This document shows positions 1 through 9,700 of a stretch of 64,000 nucleotides of DNA, piece by piece; within the stretch, counting starts at the first letter, position 1, and each line of letters starts with the position of its first letter. This DNA comes from JAIRNF01 sp031551125. GTDB lineage: Bacteria > Bacteroidota > Bacteroidia > Bacteroidales > UBA932. The stretch lies in the NCBI GenBank assembly GCA_031551125.1, contig JAVBOB010000020.1:1-64000 (forward strand), in the 5' to 3' direction. Below the pieces are notes generated by a model. That model was not told the origin of the DNA. It worked only from the letters and a program-made list of their open reading frames with translations, and did no database searches. The translations under genes were made by a program, and so were the position numbers.

Positions 1-3000
1 GTCGTAGCTGTGGCTACCAGCCGTTCCTCCGCTTTGTGTAGTAAGGGTTACTATGCTACCCAGGTGGTCGCGCTGAATGTAGTACAGCTGCTCAGCTCCA
101 TTCTGCTTTACCCATACCGCAGGGGCGGTATAAGGGCTACCTCCCAGGTACAGCCGTTCAGTAACAGCGCCTGTTGCCGATATATCCTTTTCGTAACAGC
201 TGCCTATATAGTATCGGCTTAGCTGTAGCGCATCGTTGTGCGTAACAGCCATTAGCTGCCTGTCACCCGAAGCGTTGTAGGTAAAATCAGCACGGTAGCC
301 GTTCTCCTCAATGCTCAGTGGGCGGTCAAAGCTGGCGTACTGTACATCCTGAGTACGCAAAGGTACTCCTTTTACTAATGCGTAGTTCCTACACATAGTG
401 CCGTTATCGTAGCGTACAACAGGGTCGCCTAACGTTTGCCAGCTTTGTCCATCTGCTGATACTTGCACAGTACAATAGTTTGATATATACGAACCTTGTA
501 CTTGTAAGCTTATGTTTACTGTACTTAGGGTGTAAACAGAACCTAAGTCAACGCTTGCCGAGGTATTTACGCTCGCCTCTTCTTTGTTTCCGCTTTTTCC
601 GTATATAAGGGTGGTTGTCCCCGGGATATTGGCCGCCAATTTATTTCCATTTGCATCAAGCAGCTGTATATCCATTGTAGCCACTAAATTCCCGGCTTCC
701 GGTTGCATGCAGACCCCTTCTTCCAAAACATTTACGTAGCGAATTTGCGGTGGCAGATTTACCTCTTGCTCACTAATAGCGTATGGTTTTCCAGGTGTGG
801 TGTAGCTGAGTGTTCCGGCATCGGTTTTGCTCGTTACGTTACCCACGGCGCTATAGCCTACCTGCATTAACGGTGCTCCACCGGTACGTATTTCTGTTAG
901 CCGTCGCAGGTTGTCGTAACCAAACTGCTCTTGCATATACCCCCCATGGGTTCTTGCCATCAGCAAGCCCTTTGTTTCGTCAACCGTGTAGCTAAGAGTT
1001 TTGAACACCCAAGTGTTGCTGGCTTTTATCAGCTTCTGCTCCAGCAACGCTCCGGTGGGGCTGTAGCGGTACTGTTGCTTTAGCCCGTTACCAAAAGTTT
1101 CTGTTAACGGCTGCCCAAGCTCGTTGGTTTGGTTCAGCTGCCAGAGCACAGGTCCCCCGCTCAGCTCCATGGCCTCCAAGTAGCCGTAGGCGTTGTACCG
1201 GTAGCTCAGCGGGCGGTTGGGCAACTTGCTGTAAAGAGTACTTTGCAACTTATTACCAGAGTATGTGTAGGTAGTAGTGAGTTGTTCGGCGCCTAGCTGT
1301 TCGGTTTCGGTCAGCGTACGCCCCAAGTTATCATACGTGTAGCCTTGTCGTGTTCCGTTTGAACTTTCCACACTTAACAAGCGGTAGTCGGTAGGATCGT
1401 AGCTGTACACCGTAGTCATTTCAGGGGTTTCCCGCTTGCGGGGCTGCCCAAACCGGTTGAAGGTGGTGCTAATGGTTTGCCCCCGTGCGTTGGTTTGGCT
1501 GTTCAGGTTACCTGCGGCATCGTAGGTGTAGCTAAGCGTTCCGGCGCTAGGGTCAACCAGCTGGGTTTGGCGTCCGTAGCCATCATATGCAAAGGTGGTT
1601 TGAGTACCGCCGGGAGCCGTTATGTTCAGCGGTTGTCCGTCAGCACGGTAGGCGTAGCGTATGCTGCCACCCGAATCATCAACACCCACCAGCTCACCCC
1701 ACGCGTTGTAGTGGCGGGTACTTACCAATCCGGCATCGTTAGAGGTAACGCTGTTTCCGCTGTAGCTGTAGCCAAGGGTTCTGCCTGTAGGCTGAACCAC
1801 CTGTTGTACGCGGTCGAAGCTGTCATAGCTGGTCTCTGTCCATTGTTGAGCGCCTGTACCATCGCGGTAGGGTGCTGACTGCTTTGTAAGCCGGCCCAAA
1901 CGGTCGTAGTGGTTTTCGGTAAACACGTAGGTTCCGTCAAAGCCCTGCGATCCCTGCTTTAGCTCACGTCCCAAGCCATCATAGTAATTCACTGATGCGG
2001 GCGTACCTGTGGCGGTTTTTACTACGCGGTACAGCTGGTTGTCGCCGCTAACAGCCCACTCGCGGGAGGTTTGGCTTACCGTACCATCAGGTGAAGTAGC
2101 GTTGAGTAAACGACCAAAGGAATCGTAGCTGTTGTAGGTGGTAACGTTACCCTTATGGTCGGTAGCGGTAAGTAGCAATCCCTTGCTGCTATCGTAAGTA
2201 TACGTGTTGCTTAACCCCATCGGGTCAGTTGATTTGGTAAGGAAGCGTCCGTTGGGGCTATACTCATAACGGCTTTCCAGCCAGTCGGTAGCGCTGTAGG
2301 TACGGCTCTTTTCACTGGTTAGGTTGCCCATAACATCATAGCCGTACTGAGTTTCTGATACCTGCCCTCCTTCTACAAATTTAATGCTGGTTAACGGGCG
2401 ATGGTTGCTATCATAGCTGATGCCGGTACCGGTTGTCCACGTATTTCCTGCCCTGTTTCTTGTTTGCTTTTGCAAAACCGGTAGTCCGAGAACGTTCTCC
2501 GTATCGCTCCGCTTGTTGATATAATCGGTAGTAGTGTTTACCAATAGTCCGTCACCATAGTCAACGGATTCGAAGTTGGGGTTTCCGTAATCGTCGTAGA
2601 GGGACTTGGCGTGGATTGATGTACCCTTCAGGTAGTCGTAGGTGGTTTTATTTGCCAGTCGAACGCTTACGGTTCGTGACTTTACAATATTGTACTGGTA
2701 GGTTGCTTTTGATATACCGGCTACCTCTTCTTCAGCAAGGGTGTTGTAAAGGTATGTTGGCTGGCTAGAGTTGGGATCAAAAATGTTGTAACGACTGGTG
2801 GCGGTGCGATTACGCAGCATATCCGTTGCTGTTACGGTTTCAAATCCAAGCAACCCCAAGCCTTGCCTGTGCAATACTGCATTGTTGTACTGGTACTGCA
2901 TGGCGCTTAGCTGGATGTTGTTGAGGTAGGCTTCAGTTTTTGTAATTACGGGTATCGGACCTATAACGCTTTGGAAAGGAAACTTTCCGCCATTCCTGTT

Positions 3001-6000
3001 GTAGTTTTGATGGTAAGCTTCATTCTCGTTTAGGCGCATGTACTCAATTTTGGCTACCGTTCCAAAGCTGTTGACTACGCCTGTGAGCAAACGTTGTGTG
3101 CCATCATCACGAGTAAAATGAAATTTTTGTACGGTATAGCCATTCCATCCTGTGATCTGTAGTATCTGTGAATAACCCTTTGTTGTCATTCCCACCTCGG
3201 CCGGAATGAGTATAGGAGTTCGTCGAGCATAGCTTACAACAGACGCATCCCAATAATAATTGATTAATCCATTTGTGTTTAAATGAACATCTAGGAGATA
3301 TCCAACACTGCATATCAAATCCAACCTCCCATCATTGTTGATGTCTTGAAGTGAAAAATATAAATCGTGAGAGCTATAATTGTAATTTCCTACATAATTG
3401 TTTTGAATTTCCACAGGCATGTTTACCAACTCAAAACCGGAAGCCCCTTTTGAAAAGTAAACTTTCCAGTTTTCACCTTCTTCTTCACTTCCTGTTGGGG
3501 GTATTAAAATATCTGTTTTGCCATCATTGTTTATATCGCCTAATAGAAATTGTCTGTTTTTGCTTTCATACCTTCTATCTTTTAGTAAGCCTGATTTAAG
3601 TAGCGAGGTGGAGGCTATTTTTGTAAAGCTACCATATAAGGACGTTGTTGACCCGCTTAATGTGTATATGTCCGTGCCATCATTTTTTACATGACATATA
3701 TCGGCTTTTCCATCACCATCAAAGTCGAGCAGTAATAGCATTTCTCCGTCTTTTCCCTTGTCTTTATCTTCACGCGGGTTAAAGATGAATGCAGCTTGCG
3801 TATGTCGAATTATTTGGTTTTTCAAATCAAGCAAGTAGCATGTTGAATGCAGGTTTTCGATACCTATCGGCTTGTCTATTGATACAGCAAGCAACTCGTT
3901 AACACCATCCCCATTAAAGTCTCCGGTGTAGTACAGCTTAGGATGTATGCTTTTATTCCCTGATGCATCTGATAAGGCTGCTCCAAAATCGTAGTCTTTT
4001 TTACTATAACTTCTTATTCCCTGTGTATCGCCCCGTTCAAAAATTTCAATAGTAACAACATCTCTTCCGTTTACTACATTATTGTTCACTTTTATAATTT
4101 CATCTCCTGGTATACCATCAATATCTGCTGTTAGGATTTGAATGAAACCTTTTCCAGCTCTCAATTCAGTGGGATTGGCTGTTTCATTTTCTTTTAATTG
4201 CTGGTAAATAAAGATTTTATCTTCTATTTCATTAGCATAGTAATCATATCGGTTGTAGTAGTAGTGCTCAGAATGATTGAATGTACCCGGCGGTCGATAA
4301 TACTCTATATAAGTTTCTTTTTGGAGATACTCAATCAGGCCGTCATCATCACTTTCAGGGACGAATTTGCCTCTAACAAATGCCATAGAATGACAATCTA
4401 CATTATAGTTTGCAGGAAGCAAAGCATTTTCGCGTTCTATACTCATTAGCTTTCCGGTACTTGTTCCATAGTAAAACTTCAACGGATTCAGCCCAACCCC
4501 ATCAGCCGTATAGTCCACCTGTGTGAGTAGCGATACTACATCTGTTTCATAAGTAAAAGAATACGTATATAACAGCGTATTGCCCGAAAAGCAATCAACT
4601 TTATCTAGCAAGTAATCTTCTGTCAGCTTCTTACCTGCCACATAGCCGGAGGTAATATCACTTCTTGTTTTATAGCTGAGTTGAACGGATGCAAAGTGTT
4701 CGCTGCCGGCTTTTGATGCTCCATAATCTATACGCTTGATGTAGTAGCGCTCGTTACGGAAGTCGTAGTTGAAGGTCATGTAGTTTCCGTTAGCGTCTAT
4801 TAGCTTGGTAAGGGGGTAGCACAGCTGGTTTTCGCTGGGTGTGAGGTTATTCTCATCGCCAAAAATACCTGCCATACCGTTGGGGTAAAGCACCTTAAAA
4901 TACTTCTCCTTACCAAAACTTGTAACGTAGGCGGTAACTCGAATGTTCCCCTGTTCCGTTTCATAGATAATGTTGCCGGAAAATTCTTCCATTTTTATCA
5001 ACCGCATTCCATCAAGTACAAGCGGGCTGTTTAAGTTCACGGGGCCAACGTATCCATCATGGTAAATGGTAGAACCTGTATGGGCGATAGCCGACAATCC
5101 GCTTAAGCTCCAGCCTATACCCAGTACACTGTTTCCACTATTGCTGTTGTATACCAGCGATAGGTTAGGTTGCACACCGTTAAGCCCCGGTGTTACTTCT
5201 ATGGGAATGGTATAGGTGGCGCTTCCCACAGGGCTTACGCTCGCGCTGATAGGTATTTCACCCACCGCATAGGCTGTTGAAACCTCATGTGTGTTTGGAA
5301 TATGAGGATGAAGCGTTCCGTAAGTTCCCGCATCGGCCACTGTCAGTCCAACCTCATTAGTATAGGCAACTTCTTCGCCGCAGCTCACCTGCCTGCGGTA
5401 ACGCCAATTTCCTAAAATGGCTTCAGGTATGTATGTTAGGCCTGTTGCGCTGCTTATGGTTTGCCATGCACCATCAGCGTAACGCTGCCAAACGTAGCTA
5501 TAATTTTGGCACGTACCCCCACTAGCCGCTTCCAAACTGCTGAACGCCGATGCCTGCTGGCCGGATTGTACGGTTTGTGTACCTGCTATGCTACCACCGT
5601 ATAGGCTCACTCGGACGGTAAGCGTTACCTCATTGGAGTAGGTTACGTCACTTCCGCAAACAACCTTTCGCCTAAAGCGCTGTGTACCTTCCTGTTTTTC
5701 GGGAAGGTAGCTATTTTCAGCTGTTGCCGCGGAAATATCTTGCCATTCGTCTGTTTCGGCAAAGTAGCGCTGCCATACGTAGGCATATTCCTGCGATTTT
5801 CCACCGCTGGCAGGGCTTACTCCGGTAAATGGGTTAACGTCTTGTCCAATGGGGATGGTCTGCGTTCCGGTGATAGTTCCACCCGTTAGTTTGGCTACCA
5901 ACGTAAGCCACACCTCGTTGGAGTACACCACCTGATTTTCTTTGTAAGATGCTACTCTCAACCGGTAACCTACCGATTCATTTTCTAAGGCTAGAGGCAT

Positions 6001-7374
6001 ACACCCTGTTTCGTAAGGGAGAAGGTAAGTTTCAACCGCCTGCCAACCTGTATTTGCCGTACGACGTTGCCATTGGCTAACGGGACGGTAACCGCCAACC
6101 GCCGGGTTAATAACTGAGAGTACAGATGGCTGTTCTCCTGTGTATAGCAGCTGGTTATAACCGATAGCGGGTGGAGATAACGGAGTATCTATATATACAT
6201 GTGGTGCTTGTTCAAAGGGGATTTCGGCAACAAGAAGCTGGTCTTGATAGTAACCATACACTCTGTAACAAATGAGTATTTTTCCGCGAATAGTTTTTCC
6301 ACTGAGGTTTTCGTCACAACCAAAGTAGAATTCCATCCCATCCGCTGTATGTGAATGATAGTAGCTGTATAGAAAGCAGCCCCAGCTGCTTTCCGCCCGG
6401 TAATGTCCGTTAGGCTGTTCAACAAGTACCTTGTAGCCTTCGTAGCTGTATGATGAACTACTATTTAGCAGCAGATGATTCTGGTATAATTGTAGCGTAG
6501 TCCAGTCATTACCCTCCGGTGCTAGTATAAGAGGAGAGTCTTGGTGAAAGGATATTTCAGGGTAAGACCTCCACTCATAGCGTTCTATCCAGCTGGACCC
6601 CACCTCAAGTTCCAAGCGATGCTCATTCGTATAAGCGATTTTCCCTTCGCTGTCGGTTACCTTTCGCCTATAAACACCTTCCTCATTCGGACAGTACTCC
6701 CGAGAGGTAGCTCCAGAAATGGCTGTCCATGCACTCCCTAAAGCAAGAGATATCCGCTCCCACTGGTAGTAGTATACGCCTGAACCATTTTTGGCTGGGT
6801 CTTGACCTAAGCAGGTAGGAGGAGCAAACCACGACCGGGAAAGGACATCAGGCCATATTATACCACCTTTTAGTTCGGGAAGACCGGGTTGAGTATAGCT
6901 AAGTATAATTCTCTTATAGTAATTATTCCAATGCTCAAACTCTTGCTCTCCATACCAATACATGTATTCTGGAGGTAGCCGTAATTCAATGATTATGGTT
7001 CCACGGTCTTCTGCAACTTCTGTTTGCGGCTCGGTGTTAAAAAAAACAAATAAGTTAGTGAGGTCGCTATTACACGCTAACACTTCAGATTTTCCAGTTA
7101 CGGTACTTACTTTATAGGCCTCTATAACATAGCCGCGGCTTGCTATATTACTATACTCGTAAGGAGAAATATCTAACATCCAAAACTCCATGCCATTTTG
7201 AACCAGCTGGATATCTCCTCGACAATGAGCATTCCAGTCTGAAATTGTTGAGTAAGCACCAGTTGTACTATATACTCCATTGAGCCATAGTTCTTGCGAG
7301 CTGGCTGACAAACCTGTTAAGAGTAGTGCTAGCGTGAGCACTATGTAGTTAAAAGGAAGGCAGAAAAATTTCAT
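1..7374 (-). CDS. Giant secreted SpvB / FG-GAP / YD-repeat (Rhs, Tc-toxin-like) protein, 3' end outside window
   Basis: The frame is open from an ATG at 7374 to the window edge (2458 codons, no stop). Order seen: a hydrophobic signal peptide (about residues 1-27); a long Ig-like region with repeated units that share a GGxIxGTQT start and a YVWQRY end (about 530-680); an SpvB-type domain near 690-800 with GSATYTIPIEVTPGLNG and IGWSLSGLSAIAHTG; FG-GAP/VCBS calcium-type loops (GDFNGDGVNEL, DFDGDGKADI, DINNDGKTDI) at about 1080-1350; then dozens of YD repeats (YDNLGR, YDSFGR types) from about 1540. The Rhs motif RDHLGS lies some 15 residues before the edge, so the usual variable tip should follow just outside. 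SpvB plus FG-GAP plus YD repeats is the architecture of TcB/TcC and related polymorphic toxins; a toxin role is inference. Secretion by the general pathway, perhaps T9SS, is likely. Confidence 0.9.
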   Translation of the reverse strand, partial: MKFFCLPFNYIVLTLALLLTGLSASSQELWLNGVYSTTGAYSTISDWNAHCRGDIQLVQNGMEFWMLDISPYEYSNIASRGYVIEAYKVSTVTGKSEVLACNSDLTNLFVFFNTEPQTEVAEDRGTIIIELRLPPEYMYWYGEQEFEHWNNYYKRIILSYTQPGLPELKGGIIWPDVLSRSWFAPPTCLGQDPAKNGSGVYYYQWERISLALGSAWTAISGATSREYCPNEEGVYRRKVTDSEGKIAYTNEHRLELEVGSSWIERYEWRSYPEISFHQDSPLILAPEGNDWTTLQLYQNHLLLNSSSSYSYEGYKVLVEQPNGHYRAESSWGCFLYSYYHSHTADGMEFYFGCDENLSGKTIRGKILICYRVYGYYQDQLLVAEIPFEQAPHVYIDTPLSPPAIGYNQLLYTGEQPSVLSVINPAVGGYRPVSQWQRRTANTGWQAVETYLLPYETGCMPLALENESVGYRLRVASYKENQVVYSNEVWLTLVAKLTGGTITGTQTIPIGQDVNPFTGVSPASGGKSQEYAYVWQRYFAETDEWQDISAATAENSYLPEKQEGTQRFRRKVVCGSDVTYSNEVTLTVRVSLYGGSIAGTQTVQSGQQASAFSSLEAASGGTCQNYSYVWQRYADGAWQTISSATGLTYIPEAILGNWRYRRQVSCGEEVAYTNEVGLTVADAGTYGTLHPHIPNTHEVSTAYAVGEIPISASVSPVGSATYTIPIEVTPGLNGVQPNLSLVYNSNSGNSVLGIGWSLSGLSAIAHTGSTIYHDGYVGPVNLNSPLVLDGMRLIKMEEFSGNIIYETEQGNIRVTAYVTSFGKEKYFKVLYPNGMAGIFGDENNLTPSENQLCYPLTKLIDANGNYMTFNYDFRNERYYIKRIDYGASKAGSEHFASVQLSYKTRSDITSGYVAGKKLTEDYLLDKVDCFSGNTLLYTYSFTYETDVVSLLTQVDYTADGVGLNPLKFYYGTSTGKLMSIERENALLPANYNVDCHSMAFVRGKFVPESDDDGLIEYLQKETYIEYYRPPGTFNHSEHYYYNRYDYYANEIEDKIFIYQQLKENETANPTELRAGKGFIQILTADIDGIPGDEIIKVNNNVVNGRDVVTIEIFERGDTQGIRSYSKKDYDFGAALSDASGNKSIHPKLYYTGDFNGDGVNELLAVSIDKPIGIENLHSTCYLLDLKNQIIRHTQAAFIFNPREDKDKGKDGEMLLLLDFDGDGKADICHVKNDGTDIYTLSGSTTSLYGSFTKIASTSLLKSGLLKDRRYESKNRQFLLGDINNDGKTDILIPPTGSEEEGENWKVYFSKGASGFELVNMPVEIQNNYVGNYNYSSHDLYFSLQDINNDGRLDLICSVGYLLDVHLNTNGLINYYWDASVVSYARRTPILIPAEVGMTTKGYSQILQITGWNGYTVQKFHFTRDDGTQRLLTGVVNSFGTVAKIEYMRLNENEAYHQNYNRNGGKFPFQSVIGPIPVITKTEAYLNNIQLSAMQYQYNNAVLHRQGLGLLGFETVTATDMLRNRTATSRYNIFDPNSSQPTYLYNTLAEEEVAGISKATYQYNIVKSRTVSVRLANKTTYDYLKGTSIHAKSLYDDYGNPNFESVDYGDGLLVNTTTDYINKRSDTENVLGLPVLQKQTRNRAGNTWTTGTGISYDSNHRPLTSIKFVEGGQVSETQYGYDVMGNLTSEKSRTYSATDWLESRYEYSPNGRFLTKSTDPMGLSNTYTYDSSKGLLLTATDHKGNVTTYNSYDSFGRLLNATSPDGTVSQTSREWAVSGDNQLYRVVKTATGTPASVNYYDGLGRELKQGSQGFDGTYVFTENHYDRLGRLTKQSAPYRDGTGAQQWTETSYDSFDRVQQVVQPTGRTLGYSYSGNSVTSNDAGLVSTRHYNAWGELVGVDDSGGSIRYAYRADGQPLNITAPGGTQTTFAYDGYGRQTQLVDPSAGTLSYTYDAAGNLNSQTNARGQTISTTFNRFGQPRKRETPEMTTVYSYDPTDYRLLSVESSNGTRQGYTYDNLGRTLTETEQLGAEQLTTTYTYSGNKLQSTLYSKLPNRPLSYRYNAYGYLEAMELSGGPVLWQLNQTNELGQPLTETFGNGLKQQYRYSPTGALLEQKLIKASNTWVFKTLSYTVDETKGLLMARTHGGYMQEQFGYDNLRRLTEIRTGGAPLMQVGYSAVGNVTSKTDAGTLSYTTPGKPYAISEQEVNLPPQIRYVNVLEEGVCMQPEAGNLVATMDIQLLDANGNKLAANIPGTTTLIYGKSGNKEEASVNTSASVDLGSVYTLSTVNISLQVQGSYISNYCTVQVSADGQSWQTLGDPVVRYDNGTMCRNYALVKGVPLRTQDVQYASFDRPLSIEENGYRADFTYNASGDRQLMAVTHNDALQLSRYYIGSCYEKDISATGAVTERLYLGGSPYTAPAVWVKQNGAEQLYYIQRDHLGSIVTLTTQSGGTAGSHSYD

Positions 7375-7490
7375 ATAAGGTAGTTTTAGGTTTTGTAAGT
7401 TTTTAGGACTAGTATAATGAAAATCATCCGCAAAATGATTATGAAACAATTAATTATTATAGTCTTACGTGTGTAAGGATATATTACTTT

Positions 7491-8464
7491 ACCTGTAGTG
7501 CATTTAGATAAATAAAAACAAGTTGCTCATTATCAATAAAATGATTATATTTGATTGTCTGACAAACAATTAAACAAGATGAGCAACTTCAGCGCAAATT
7601 ACGAAAAAATACTGGATACCATCCAGCAAGCTGAGAAGAGGATGAACTTTCTGCACCAAATACGCAAGCCCCGCTTGTCTGACATCGAATTAATAGCCGT
7701 TGATTTGACATCGGAATATATGAGTATTGATTCAGAGCATCAGCTTTTCAGGATTCTGCCATCCCATCTGCGGGAAAAGATCGAACCAGCGTATACAACC
7801 GAAGAAAGCGAAGGTTGTTCTACTACAAGGAGCAGCTTCGGAAGAAGCTATCCGGCCTTATTTCGTCGAACAGGGATTGCTATATTGTAGACAGCATGCC
7901 GCTGGAGGTTTGCAAGCTAAGTCGTAGCTCGAGAAGCTCCATCTGTAGGGAAGACTACCAAACCGCTCCCAGTAAGGGGTATTGTGCCACGCAAAAGCTG
8001 TTCTACTACGGGTACAAGCTGCATGCCGTCTGCACCATTGATGGTGTTTTCTCGGATTTTGAGCTGACAAAGGCAGCTGTCCATGATATCCATTACCTGA
8101 AAGATATCAAGCTTACGCACAGCCGCTGCACCATCCTGGCAGATAAGGGCTACCTGAACGCCAGCTACCAACTAGACTTGTTTGAGTCGAGGCAAATCAA
8201 ACTGGAGGTACCCATGAGAACCAACCAGCACGGCTACAGGAAGCAGGATTTCGCCTTGCGTAAATCAAGAAAAAGGATCGAAATGCTATTCTCTCAGCTC
8301 TGTGACCAGTTCATGATTCGCAGAAATTATGCAAAGTCGTTTGACGGATTTAAAATAGAATCTTATCTAAAATAACGGCACTGACGGTTATGCAGCTCAT
8401 AAACAAGCTAAGCAACAAAAATATAACAACTTAAAAACTTGTATTGCCTAAATGCACTACGGGT
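7491..8464 (+). mobile_element. Decayed IS982-family insertion sequence
   Basis: The ends form a 17-bp inverted repeat with one mismatch: ACCTGTAGTGCATTTAG at 7491-7507 and its complement at 8448-8464. A transposase reading frame fills the interior. I could not see a convincing target-site duplication next to either end. The element lies 117 bp upstream of the start codon of the giant YD-repeat gene and points away from it, so it may have replaced or moved that gene's upstream region. Confidence 0.85.
7579..8434 (+). pseudogene. IS982-family transposase, broken by two frameshifts
   Basis: The protein starts in frame at ATG 7579, but the similarity shifts frame near 7786: EKIE continues as SVYNRRKRRLFYYKEQ only one frame over, as expected from loss of one base. 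A second shift sits near 8352, where the frame in use ends at a premature TAA (8373-8375) while the usual C-terminal end (RILSKITALTVMQLINKL) reads in another frame to TAA at 8434. The DDE residues survive: Asp in VDSMPLEVC, Asp in LADKGYLN and Glu in KRIEMLF. Loss of frame twice makes it inactive unless one of these is a sequencing error. Confidence 0.85.
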
Positions 8465-8521
8465 TAATATCATAAACTTGATAATTCAGGCTTTTTGCTT
8501 CTTTTTCATCCGCTTAGGCTC

Positions 8522-8553
8522 ATGGAAAAAGAAGCGGGCGGCAGAACCGCCCG
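8522..8553 (-). terminator. Rho-independent terminator
   Basis: A 7-bp GC stem (CGGGCGG / CCGCCCG) with a 5-nt loop is followed on the minus strand by CTTCTTTTTCC. It lies just past the stop of the degraded gene at 8568-8825 and fits as its terminator. Confidence 0.7.
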
Positions 8554-8567
8554 TCAATCATCATTAG

Positions 8568-8825
8568 TCAGTCTTTATGTTCCCATATCGCATAATGGTA
8601 ACCCTTTCCACCCCGATAGGCAATGCCATTGACCAAACGCCGAAATACCGACCAGCTACATTCCAATTCCTTAAAATTGTCCTTGAAATTATCAGCATAA
8701 AAACGCCGTAAGACGTTTCTTACCTTGCTTCTGGCGGTTTTGACCTTTAAGCCCGTGAAGAACTCGTAAATACCCTAAGCCAATGCAAATGACTTCGTTT
8801 CGTTGAATTAATTGAGCCAAGTCAT
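8568..8825 (-). pseudogene. Small gene remnant with two nonsense codons
   Basis: From ATG 8825 the minus strand reads about 85 codons to TGA at 8568 with protein-like composition, interrupted by TAA after codon 5 and by TAG at 8775-8777 (probably a former CAG). The C-terminal part after the TAG is open and reads GIYEFFTGLKVKTARSKVRN through SWSVFRRLVNGIAYRGGKGY. I do not recognise the family with confidence; size, position beside an IS and its own terminator suggest a cargo gene of a lost mobile element. Confidence 0.45.
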
Positions 8826-8951
8826 GGTATCAGGAAGCAAGACTATGTTGGGATATACTTTTGAAAATGAAGTTATTTGACGAATGTTGATGATGGTTTT
8901 CCTGATTATTCCGGTGAAGATTGTACTTTTACAAATAGATAAAGAAAGCTT

Positions 8952-9314
8952 ATGAATATTGAAGAATGTCGTAGCTATTGCCTGTCGATAAAAGGGGCTG
9001 TCGAATCGATTTCTTTACAGAATCGTAATGTTTTGGTATGTAAAGTAATGGAAAAGGTGTTTGTTTATATTCCGCTGGAACCCCAAGACGGCATATTTAA
9101 AGCATACCTGAAATGCAATCCGGAACGGTCGGTTGAGCTGCGTGAAAAGTACAACGGAATAAACCCCGACGATTTTAAAACCCTTTTATGGAATTGGATT
9201 ACGTTGGAAAGCGATGTGCATGACGACCTGATTAAAGAATTAATCCGGCATTCGGCAGATGAAGTAATCCTGAAATTACCGAAAAAGAAACAGGAAGAGT
9301 ACAGGAGATTATAA
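8952..9314 (+). CDS. MmcQ/YjbR family protein (copy 1)
   Basis: A 120-residue protein beginning MNIEECRSYCLSIKGAVES, the typical N-terminus of the MmcQ/YjbR family (CyaY-like fold, possible DNA binding, true role unknown). The central KCNPERSVELREKYNGI segment and the C-terminal ELIRHSADEVILKLPKKK are also family features. It is the first of three closely spaced plus-strand genes and has a paralogue two genes downstream. No substrate or partner can be read from the sequence. Confidence 0.85.
   Translation: MNIEECRSYCLSIKGAVESISLQNRNVLVCKVMEKVFVYIPLEPQDGIFKAYLKCNPERSVELREKYNGINPDDFKTLLWNWITLESDVHDDLIKELIRHSADEVILKLPKKKQEEYRRL
9249..9304 (+). repeat. 56-bp block identical to 9998-10053
   Basis: The 3' end of this yjbR-like gene, from CATTCGGCAGATG to GAGTACAG, is identical base for base to the 3' end of its paralogue, although the rest of the two genes has clearly diverged. 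It points to recent gene conversion or a recombination joint. Confidence 0.9.
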
Positions 9315-9320
9315 TTTTAA

Positions 9321-9683
9321 ATGAGAACTTCAATGGATAACCAAAAAATATTTAAAATACCCTTTGCCGGCGTTTATCCGCTGTATATCCAAAAAGCGGA
9401 GAAAAAGGGGCGTACAAAAGCGGAAGTTGACACCATCATCTTTTGGTTGACAGGATATGATGAACAAACGTTGCAACAACACATTGACAATAAAACCGAT
9501 TTTGAAGTTTTTTTTGCCAAAGCACCACAAATCAATCCGAATGTTTCAAAAATAACAGGCGTAATATGTGGTTATCGTGTGGAAGAAATTGAAGATAAGC
9601 TGATGCAACAAATTCGCTATTTAGATAAGCTGATTGACGAGCTGGCAAAGGGTAAGGCAATGGAAAAAATTCTGAGAAAATGA
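9321..9683 (+). CDS. DUF2200 family protein
   Basis: Protein of up to 120 residues with the DUF2200 signature: IFKIPFAGVYPLYIQKAEKK, then GRTKAEVDTIIFWLTGYDE. Family members begin a few residues before that segment, so ATG 9333 (MDNQKIF) is an equally good start. Function is unknown; the family is small, cytoplasmic and often sits near other accessory genes. It starts 6 nt after the first YjbR-like gene and ends 17 nt before the second, so the three probably share a transcript. Confidence 0.85.
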   Translation: MRTSMDNQKIFKIPFAGVYPLYIQKAEKKGRTKAEVDTIIFWLTGYDEQTLQQHIDNKTDFEVFFAKAPQINPNVSKITGVICGYRVEEIEDKLMQQIRYLDKLIDELAKGKAMEKILRK

Positions 9684-9700
9684 GCTAGAATAATTTTGTA

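Noticed and set aside
7815..8375. Intact second transposase orf (programmed frameshift)
   Set aside because: IS982 transposases are single-frame, no slippery heptamer is visible at the joint, and a second frameshift near the C-terminus argues for decay.
9691..9698. TAATTTTG promoter-like box
   Set aside because: Only 3 nt before the ATG of the second YjbR gene; it would need a leaderless mRNA, and AT-rich chance matches are common.
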